Virus record (IMG/VR): IMGVR_UViG_3300029327_000047 | Location: 1 to 46,185 of that record | Length of the DNA stretch: 46,185 nucleotides | Source of the DNA: a virus | Strand: one strand, 5' to 3' | Shown here: positions 39,559-46,185 of the stretch, piece after piece | Layout of the letters: the number at the start of each line of letters is the position of its first letter | Position numbering within the stretch: the first letter of the stretch is position 1 | Program-made: the position numbers and the translations under genes | Notes under the pieces: model-generated | Seen by the model: the letters and a program-made list of their open reading frames with translations, nothing else | Database searches by the model: none | Told to the model about the DNA's origin: nothing

Positions 39559-40152
39559 ATGAGTAACGCTGTTTTCCCCACTCTAGCCGGGCTCATGTGG
39601 GATAGAGAGCGTACGCCGATGTTCTCGACTCTAATTCAGGAGTCGGTAAGCGGTAAACGAACAGCGCAGTCCCTTTGGGCCGGTCCAAGGTGGAAATGGA
39701 CTCTGAGCTATGATTGTCTGCGCGATGATGTTGCCCATAACGAGTTGAAATCCCTCGCGGGTTTTTTCCTGGCGCGTGGCGGCCGGGCTGACACGTTTCT
39801 CTATAACGACCCCTACGACAATGCCGTAACCGGCCAGATACTCGGCACGGGTAATGGGGCCAATCAGTATTTCACCGTAGGGCGAAGCTTTGGCGGCTAC
39901 TTCGAGCCTCTCAGGTCCACCGAGGCCCGGAGCGCCATTGTCCCGTTTGTGGATGGGGTCCAGCTTACCACTGGTTTTTCCTGGGTCGGAACCACTCTCA
40001 CCATAACGACACCCCCGGCCAACGGCAAAATCGTTACCGCTAACATTGCTTACTATTGGCGATGCCGATTTACCGAGGACAGCGCGACCTTCAAGAATTT
40101 TATGTACCTGCTCTGGGAGTGCCAAAAAATTGAATTCGATACGGAGTTCTAA
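39559..40152 (+). CDS. DUF2460-type distal tail protein, 197 aa
   Basis: Matches DUF2460 (gene transfer agent ORFG12-like): an N-terminal strand set with TLIQESVSGKRTAQSLW and WKWTLSYDCLRDD, FFLARGGRADTFLYNDPYD, and the C-terminal YYWRCRFTEDSATFKNFM. Probably forms the distal tail ring between tape measure and hub. Confidence 0.85.
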   Translation: MSNAVFPTLAGLMWDRERTPMFSTLIQESVSGKRTAQSLWAGPRWKWTLSYDCLRDDVAHNELKSLAGFFLARGGRADTFLYNDPYDNAVTGQILGTGNGANQYFTVGRSFGGYFEPLRSTEARSAIVPFVDGVQLTTGFSWVGTTLTITTPPANGKIVTANIAYYWRCRFTEDSATFKNFMYLLWECQKIEFDTEF

Positions 40153-40155
40153 CCT

Positions 40156-41004
40156 GTGAAAACCGTATCTCCCGGATATTTCGACCTGGTTGCAACCGAC
40201 CACTATGTAAGCGCGGATATCTATACGATCACCTTGATTTCGGGAACCGTAATCCGGCTGACAAGGGCTCCTCTGGATCTCATTGTTGGCGGGAATGTCT
40301 ATAGCAGCACGCCCCTCGTTAAAAAAGGCAGTCAGACTTGGTCTACCGGTATATCGGTAGATAGCCTCGATCTTACCGTATACCCTGCATCCTCTGATCT
40401 GGTGGAGGGTGTGCCGTTCCTGCAAGCTCTCAGGAAGGGGTATTTTGATGGGGCTGAATTCAGACATGACCGCGCTTTCGCTGAATTTTGGGGTAGCTCG
40501 GTCATCGAAACGGTTGATAAGCTCTTTGAGGGCAGAATCGGGGAGATAAATGCTGACAGGTCCGAGGCCCAAATCACCGTCAACTCACATACCGAGCTGC
40601 TCAATATCAAGATGCCCCGCGAGATGTTTCAAACCGATTGCCGCCATAATCTCTACGATCCTCAGTGCGGTGTAAGCCGGGAGGCGTTTACGGTCGCCGC
40701 GACAGTAAGCGGCTCGGTGTCTACATTGAGCGCCATATACCTGCCGGGCACCGGTAAAGCGGCGGGCTATTTCGATAACGGATATATGCTCATGGCGGGT
40801 TCCTTCAGGCGCCACATAAAGACCTGGAATTTTGATTTCGCTACCCTTAGTGTCCCACTCCCGAGCATCCCAAGTACCGGAGCGGGCGTATCGCTGATCC
40901 CCGCCTGCAACAAAAACACGGTGGATTGCTATACCAAATTCGGCAACAGCTCATCACGTTTTGGCGGCTGCCCGCTGATACCGATTCCGGAGACCGCGAT
41001 ATGA
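40156..41004 (+). CDS. DUF2163/BR0599-type tail hub protein, 282 aa, GTG start
   Basis: Second gene of the GTA-like tail-tip set (ORFG13-like): YVSADIYTITLISGTVIRLT, the GISVDSLDLTVYP strand, and Cys motifs TDCRHNLYDPQCG and ACNKNTVDCYTKFGN...FGGCP. In gene transfer agents the Cys of this hub hold an iron-sulfur cluster. Confidence 0.85.
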   Translation: MKTVSPGYFDLVATDHYVSADIYTITLISGTVIRLTRAPLDLIVGGNVYSSTPLVKKGSQTWSTGISVDSLDLTVYPASSDLVEGVPFLQALRKGYFDGAEFRHDRAFAEFWGSSVIETVDKLFEGRIGEINADRSEAQITVNSHTELLNIKMPREMFQTDCRHNLYDPQCGVSREAFTVAATVSGSVSTLSAIYLPGTGKAAGYFDNGYMLMAGSFRRHIKTWNFDFATLSVPLPSIPSTGAGVSLIPACNKNTVDCYTKFGNSSSRFGGCPLIPIPETAI

Positions 41005-41477
41005 CAGATCTCGAACAATCCCAGCGCAAGGCCGCAGTAGATGAGGCCCTATCCTGGCTCAAGACCCCCTACCATCACGCTCAGTGCCTGAAGGGCGCGG
41101 GAGTCGATTGCGCACTGTTCCTGGCCGCCGTCTTCGAAAATGCCGGTCTGATCCCAAAGATCGAATGGGGCTACTACCCCGCCGACTGGCACATACACAA
41201 TAACGATCAACTCTATCTAAAGCACGTTTTGCAGTATGGCCGAAAAGTTGATTTGGATGGTCGATTCGAAGGCAATAAATGGATCGGCGAGACTCCATTG
41301 CCGGGCGATATCGCCATGTATCAGTTCGGACGATGCACCGCTCACGGCGCGATTGTAACTGAGTGGCCGATGCTGGTTCATGCCCGGCTGAATTTGACGG
41401 TGATGCTCGAGGAGGCGTTTAATCCGGCACTCGCGAAAGAATTTAGAGGCATCTACCGATACAAGGGCTGGTCCTGA
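41001..41477 (+). CDS. NlpC/P60 tail-tip peptidase, 158 aa
   Basis: ORFG14-like cell-wall peptidase carried at the tail tip: TPYHHAQCLKGAGVDCALFL holds the catalytic Cys, and RCTAHGAIVTEW the His. It would cut peptide crosslinks during DNA entry. Start overlaps the hub stop (ATGA) and its own stop overlaps the next start (TGATG). Confidence 0.88.
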   Translation: MTDLEQSQRKAAVDEALSWLKTPYHHAQCLKGAGVDCALFLAAVFENAGLIPKIEWGYYPADWHIHNNDQLYLKHVLQYGRKVDLDGRFEGNKWIGETPLPGDIAMYQFGRCTAHGAIVTEWPMLVHARLNLTVMLEEAFNPALAKEFRGIYRYKGWS

Positions 41478-44455
41478 TGTTTGGGGGCAGTACTACACAG
41501 TCCACAACGGACAATAAGATCAGCTCGTTTAAAGTGCAGAGTTCGGTCAAGGGCGGGGTTCTTCCTCTCGTCTACGGCCGTAATCGGGTCAAGGGCAACT
41601 TGCTATGGTTCAGTGATTTTTCCGCTGTCTACACCCCAAACCAGCAGCAGGCCGGAAAGGGCATGGGCGGTGGGGGTGACAGTGGCGGATCTTACGAGTA
41701 CTTCGGTTCCTATATGCTCGGCCTATGCGCCGGGCCTATAACCTCGGTGCTTTATGCGACGGCTAACAACATTGTGTATGAGCCGGATAAATCGGGCCTG
41801 GTTTATATGTATGGTGGTTTCGGGTCTCAAGACCCTTGGGGATATCTCACAACCTCTCATCCAGACGATGCTTTCGGCTATCCCGGTATTGCCTATGGGG
41901 CGGGTTGCGGTTTAAGTCTCGGAAGCAATGCTTCCCTCCCCAACTGGAATTTTGAAATAGTCGGCCTCTGTCCCTATTCGTGGTCCTATGACGGTTATTC
42001 GGCTTTTCCGGCCGATATCGTCTACGATTTTTTGTGCGATCCGTATCACGGCGCATACTGGCCACGGGAACGCCTAGACGATCTAAGTTGGCTGGGAGTC
42101 AGCACTTACCGAGGCTACTGCTACGATAACGGATTTTGGGCCTCGCCGGCCTACGAAAGCCAGCGTTCAGCCGCCGAAATGGTCACCGAGATCGCCGATC
42201 TCACAAACTCGGCATTGGTCTTCACTCAGGGTAAGCTCAAAATCATCCCCTACGGCGACGAAAGCTCGACATATTATGTTGCTCCGAGCGCCCCGCTTTT
42301 TGATCTCAACGATGACGACTACCTGGACAAGGGCCAGCCTGTAAAGTTCTCGCGCGTCAACCAGTCCGACATCTACAATCAGATGACCTATGAGTTTTTA
42401 GACGGTGGCGGACCTGCCGGGCTGAGATTTTACGCCGATACCATAACCGTTCAGGACGATGCGTCTATCGCGCTCTGGGGCGCGCGCCCGGCTGATGTCA
42501 AACAGGCCCATATCTACACCAACAAGCTGGCGCCTCAGAGGGCCGCGCAGCTCGCCCTGCAGCGCCAGTTAAACGTACGCAACACCTACGAGATCCAGCT
42601 CGGCTGGAAATACATCGTCCTCGATCCGATGGATATAGTAACCCTTACCGATGTCAAGCTCGGCCTCGACCGCCAATGGGCGAGGGTAAAAGAAATCAGC
42701 GAGGATGAAGACGGAAAGCTCACAGTGACCCTCGAAGAATATCTCCAGGGCACAGGGGCCGCTGCCAAATACGATTTTCAAAACACCAACGGCTATTGGG
42801 CTGACTATCGCATTGATTGCGGAAACCCCAATGCTCCGGTGATTTTCGAGCCGCCTTGGCTCCTCACTCAAGACCTCGAAATCTGGCTGGCTGTCTCGGG
42901 CGGCATCAACTGGGGCGGCTGCGATGTCTACGTCAGCACAGACGATAAGTCATATAAGAAATTTGGGTCCATAATCGGCCGGGCCAGGCAGGGGACGCTC
43001 TCTGCTCCTCTGCCGGCGGGACCGGCGGTCGATACCGTCCATACCCTTGCGGTTGACCTGGCCATGAGTATCAGTACGCTCTCCGGCGGCACGCAACAGG
43101 ATGCAAAGCTACTTAATACCTTGTGCTATTGCGGCGGCGAACTGCTCGCCTACCAGGGCGCGACCCTTACCGCTGTCAATAGCTACAACCTGACATGGTT
43201 GGTTCGGGGAGCTTACGGATCACCCATCTCCTCCCACGCCGCGGGCAGTCAGTTCGTGCGACTCGACAGCCTGGTTTCCAAGTTTCCCTTCGATGCGGGC
43301 TATATCGGCCAGACCCTCTATTTTAAATTTGTTGGGCGGAACCTCTACCAGGAAGCGATTCAGGATCTCTCCCAGGTCCGGGCCTACGCGTATAAAGTCC
43401 AAGGCTCCGCACTCAAAGCCACGCCCGGCGATGTAACAGGGCTCAATACCAACTACATAGGGGGCATTGCCCGAATTTACTGGTCCAAAGTCGAGGATTT
43501 CCGCCCGACCTTGGATTACGAAGTCCGCATGGGGGCAAGCTGGTCGAACTCCAAATCTCTCGGCCGCACTCCTTTGACCGAATTTCCTTATCAAGGCGAC
43601 GGTACGTATTGGGTAGCAGCGCATTACCGGCACCCGAATGGAGTAGAGATCTATTCGGCAAGCCCTTCCAGCATCGCTATTTCTGGCGGCATGCTGCCGC
43701 GAAACGTACTCGCAACCTACGACGAAAAGGCCCTGAACTGGCTTGGTACCCTGGTGGGGCTGGATCGTAGTGGCAGCAATTTGATGTTTACCCCAGGGGC
43801 GATAACCGACCATAACGGGGATCATGTCTTGGATCATAACAGTCGGCCCGTAACTGATGGTACCACGGCTGATTTTGGTTATTACACCATACCAGTCGGC
43901 CACAAAGTGGACATTGGCTATGAGTCCCAATGCAACGTAATGCTAAATTACGTTCTGGGTGCCATCAGCCAGAGCCAGGATATCCTTTTGGAACCTGATA
44001 TCCTCTTAGACCCCGACATCCTCCAGACTGCTCTATGCAAGTATGCGGGGGCGCAGCCACAAATAAACCTCGCCATGAATGACGGTGTATGGATTGGATG
44101 GCAGAACTTCGTGCCGGGCACTTACTCAGCGAGGCATTTCGATTTTAGATTTGCTATGTCGAGTAATGATTCCAGTGTTGCCTCGCTCCTGGAAGGGTTC
44201 AGCTTCACCGTGGACGTCCCGGATCGCGAGGACACCGGCACCAACGTATCACTCTTGGCTGCCGGTTCCACTATAACCTTTGCTACTCCGTTTCACGCAC
44301 CACCCCATGTGCAGATTACCCGGCTGAATATGCAGGCCGGGGATATTTTAGTTTTTGATCAAGCAAATGTCACAACCACGGGATTTCCGGTACGTATAAC
44401 AAACAGCGGAATTGGGGTTGTGAGGTCGATTAACTGGCGAGCGAAAGGATACTAA
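41477..44455 (+). CDS. J-like tail tip/host-specificity protein, 992 aa
   Basis: Large tail-tip protein of the GTA ORFG15/phage J group: FKVQSSVKGGVLPLVYGRNR at the start, a Gly-rich loop (GKGMGGGGDSGGSYEY), a middle with YLDKGQPVKFSRVNQSDI and QRAAQLALQRQLNVRNTYEI (typical of the family), and C-terminal beta domains ending in the SINWRAKGY strand. It probably sets tail-tip structure and receptor contact. Confidence 0.88.
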   Translation: MFGGSTTQSTTDNKISSFKVQSSVKGGVLPLVYGRNRVKGNLLWFSDFSAVYTPNQQQAGKGMGGGGDSGGSYEYFGSYMLGLCAGPITSVLYATANNIVYEPDKSGLVYMYGGFGSQDPWGYLTTSHPDDAFGYPGIAYGAGCGLSLGSNASLPNWNFEIVGLCPYSWSYDGYSAFPADIVYDFLCDPYHGAYWPRERLDDLSWLGVSTYRGYCYDNGFWASPAYESQRSAAEMVTEIADLTNSALVFTQGKLKIIPYGDESSTYYVAPSAPLFDLNDDDYLDKGQPVKFSRVNQSDIYNQMTYEFLDGGGPAGLRFYADTITVQDDASIALWGARPADVKQAHIYTNKLAPQRAAQLALQRQLNVRNTYEIQLGWKYIVLDPMDIVTLTDVKLGLDRQWARVKEISEDEDGKLTVTLEEYLQGTGAAAKYDFQNTNGYWADYRIDCGNPNAPVIFEPPWLLTQDLEIWLAVSGGINWGGCDVYVSTDDKSYKKFGSIIGRARQGTLSAPLPAGPAVDTVHTLAVDLAMSISTLSGGTQQDAKLLNTLCYCGGELLAYQGATLTAVNSYNLTWLVRGAYGSPISSHAAGSQFVRLDSLVSKFPFDAGYIGQTLYFKFVGRNLYQEAIQDLSQVRAYAYKVQGSALKATPGDVTGLNTNYIGGIARIYWSKVEDFRPTLDYEVRMGASWSNSKSLGRTPLTEFPYQGDGTYWVAAHYRHPNGVEIYSASPSSIAISGGMLPRNVLATYDEKALNWLGTLVGLDRSGSNLMFTPGAITDHNGDHVLDHNSRPVTDGTTADFGYYTIPVGHKVDIGYESQCNVMLNYVLGAISQSQDILLEPDILLDPDILQTALCKYAGAQPQINLAMNDGVWIGWQNFVPGTYSARHFDFRFAMSSNDSSVASLLEGFSFTVDVPDREDTGTNVSLLAAGSTITFATPFHAPPHVQITRLNMQAGDILVFDQANVTTTGFPVRITNSGIGVVRSINWRAKGY

Positions 44456-44457
44456 GA

Positions 44458-45039
44458 ATGCCGCGTGCCGATTCTTATACGCCCTTACTTGGGGCAGACG
44501 TCGCCGATGGTGACACTATCATCATCTGGGACCTGAGCGCCGTCGAATTAAAAAGAATCACCATAGCCGAACTCCGCAGGGCAATCGGAATCATCCCCGT
44601 GGCAAAATCGGCTGTAAAGGTTTCTCATACTGGGGACACCAGCGAATTCGTGCTGGCAACTATACCGATTGCCGCGGGCGTCTTGGGCGTCAATAGCAGA
44701 CTCAGAATAACAGTTATGTACAGCAACAACAGTACCGCGGATAACAAGACCTTGGCGCTACGATTCGGTGCTTCCGGAGCTGGATTGGCGGGGTCTTTAA
44801 TGGCGGTTCAAACAGTCACGACAACGCTCTCCGGGCACGGTCAGGTAGATTTATGCAATCGAGGCGCCCTCAATTCCCAGGTCTGTTCATCGGCTCTGGG
44901 TAGCCAACTCTCGGGCCTCGATGTCTATACAAGCTCCATAAATACCGCCCTGGCGTCCGAGATCGCCATTACCGGCCAGCTTTCCAATGCCGGTGATTCC
45001 ATTGTCCTGGAGGGGTATTCGGTAGAGATCATCCTGTAG
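44458..45039 (+). CDS. Hypothetical tail fibre-associated protein, 193 aa
   Basis: Begins with a short phage-fibre-type anchor (YTPLLGADVADGDTIIIWDL and ELKRITIAELRRAIG), followed by a beta-rich domain. Placement between J-like and fibre genes suggests a fibre or its base; no known family. Confidence 0.65.
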   Translation: MPRADSYTPLLGADVADGDTIIIWDLSAVELKRITIAELRRAIGIIPVAKSAVKVSHTGDTSEFVLATIPIAAGVLGVNSRLRITVMYSNNSTADNKTLALRFGASGAGLAGSLMAVQTVTTTLSGHGQVDLCNRGALNSQVCSSALGSQLSGLDVYTSSINTALASEIAITGQLSNAGDSIVLEGYSVEIIL

Positions 45040-45051
45040 AGAGAGGTTTAT

Positions 45052-46185
45052 ATGAGCCAGCATCCGTATACGATTTCGAAAGATGATCCGCTTCCAGGGT
45101 CCGTCCTGGTTGACGATATAGTAGCGGCAGACCAGGCGCTTGCATCCAACAACTCAGGGGCCTCAGAGCCGGAAGTTACCTATCCGAATATGTGGTGGGC
45201 AGATACGGTTAACAAGCTTATAAAGTTGCGTAGTGACGATAACACAGTTTGGATAACCGTAGGGTATTGGGACACGGCATCGAGCATCTTCATTCCGTTC
45301 ATTGGGGCTTATGCCGCGAATGCTGACTCTTTCAAAAACCGCTTGGGCAATGGCGAGATGTACATTGACCAGGTCAAGACCTCGCATGCAGCGGGAGCGG
45401 CCCAAACCTTTACGGCAGGGGCGGCATATGCTCACGCCGTAGATCTTTGGCGGGGCAAATGTACTGGCGGAAACGTCACCGGTCAGCAGGTATCGGCACC
45501 ATCGGGCGCGCTTTACCGTAATGCTTACAGGTTTACTGGAGGAGCCGGGTGCACTGGTGTGTATTTTTGCCAGCGTATCTCAGGAGACGACGTAGCCGAT
45601 TTGGTAGGCGCGGCTTCTAAGCTTCAGGTAAATCTATGCTCCAGTGGATCTCTGAATGTCACATGGAAGGCGTGTAGCGCAACAGCGCCAAATGATTTTT
45701 CGACCGTAACAGCACCTTTCGCTAATGGCACTTTCGCGACTACCCCGTCACAGCAGATATTTACCGCAGATCTCGCGCTTCCCGTGAGCGCATATAACGG
45801 CGTGCAAATCGAGTTTTCAATTGGGGCGTTTACATCGGGAACCTGGACGACCACCGGCGCTCAGCTGGAAGCCGGGTCAAAGGCGACGCTTTTTGAATCA
45901 CTTCCGCCTGAGCGCGTTTTGCAGAGATGCCAAAGGCAGTACTGCATAATTGATATGGCGGCCCAGGCATCCGCAGCCGGGGCCTATGGATACGTAGTTT
46001 ATCAGTTTCCAGTCAAGATGCGGGCTACCCCATCCATGAGTGTAATTTCGGCCGGAACCGCATTGAGCGCATCCGAGGTGGCGGCCGGCGCACTAAATGA
46101 CCGGTGCGCTAATTTTCAGATCCTGGCTACGGCCGGCAACGGATATGTAATCGGCGTGATCAAGGCTCTTTCGGCGCTCCTGTAA
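45052..46185 (+). CDS. Tail fibre / receptor-binding protein, 377 aa
   Basis: The N-terminal part has an attachment-like segment (YPNMWWADTVNKLIKLRSDDN, cf. fibre connector domains). The middle is a jelly-roll-like carbohydrate-binding-type domain, and GAQLEAGSKATLFESLPPER followed by VLQRCQRQYCII is the well-known fibre junction to a C-terminal receptor-binding tip. The window ends at its stop codon, so further fibre or assembly genes may lie outside. Confidence 0.82.
   Translation: MSQHPYTISKDDPLPGSVLVDDIVAADQALASNNSGASEPEVTYPNMWWADTVNKLIKLRSDDNTVWITVGYWDTASSIFIPFIGAYAANADSFKNRLGNGEMYIDQVKTSHAAGAAQTFTAGAAYAHAVDLWRGKCTGGNVTGQQVSAPSGALYRNAYRFTGGAGCTGVYFCQRISGDDVADLVGAASKLQVNLCSSGSLNVTWKACSATAPNDFSTVTAPFANGTFATTPSQQIFTADLALPVSAYNGVQIEFSIGAFTSGTWTTTGAQLEAGSKATLFESLPPERVLQRCQRQYCIIDMAAQASAAGAYGYVVYQFPVKMRATPSMSVISAGTALSASEVAAGALNDRCANFQILATAGNGYVIGVIKALSALL

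Noticed and set aside
39631-40572. 313-codon minus-strand frame
   Set aside because: Antisense to two conserved tail-tip genes; its openness follows from their codon bias.

Overview
The window reads as one nearly complete temperate siphophage or prophage genome of about 46 kb. It starts on the stop codon of a tyrosine integrase gene and ends on the stop codon of a tail-fibre gene, so the attachment sites, if any, lie outside it. The host is probably a Gram-negative bacterium: there is a lipobox lipoprotein in the lysis region, a tail-tip module like that of gene transfer agents, and a cargo gene for a PEP-CTERM protein, a class sorted by exosortases. A deltaproteobacterium-like host would fit, but that is inference. 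No search was run; family names come from motifs and from memory of the families.

Left arm (1-10.9 kb, minus strand), under a leftward promoter near 10.85 kb: integrase, a 53-residue zinc-ribbon protein, a split SF2 helicase whose second half is fused to a beta-class DNA methyltransferase, family A DNA polymerase, a small Cys-rich protein, an Enc34-type ssDNA-binding protein (DUF2815), a RecB/Cas4-like nuclease (DUF2800), an SNF2-type helicase and small unknown proteins.

Switch (10.8-12.6 kb): a LexA/CI-type S24 repressor followed by a four-helix membrane protein with a zinc ribbon, divergent from a Cro-like gene. Three copies of a related 17-26 bp operator lie over the leftward promoter, over the rightward promoter and inside the Cro-like gene, giving a lambda-like regulatory plan.

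Right early/middle arm (12.8-19.7 kb, plus strand): small proteins, a MazG-like pyrophosphohydrolase, an HTH protein, a C5 cytosine methyltransferase with a 336-codon second gene nested in another frame, a PrimPol primase and RepA/DnaB-like helicase pair, an iteron-like array of about 20 copies of TGCGAGATT ending in a long hairpin (a strong origin candidate), a RuvC-type resolvase with a LAGLIDADG domain inserted in frame, and a putative Q-like late regulator. A terminator follows, as expected for late control by antitermination.

Late arm (19.7-46.2 kb, plus strand): GH108 endolysin, membrane and lipoprotein lysis genes, a phospholipase A2-like protein, a holin candidate, HNH endonuclease, terminase small and large subunits, HK97-type portal, ClpP-like protease and capsid, and unknown virion proteins. 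Then comes an unusual cargo block of three exported proteins (one a beta-helix protein) and an opposite-strand PEP-CTERM protein. It is followed by connectors, tail tube, tail chaperones with a probable -1 frameshift, tape measure, a GTA-like tail tip (DUF2460, DUF2163, NlpC/P60, J-like) and two fibre proteins.

The most notable points are the overlapping methyltransferase gene pair, the RuvC-LAGLIDADG chimera, the iteron array, the exported/PEP-CTERM cargo block inside the head module and the three-operator switch.
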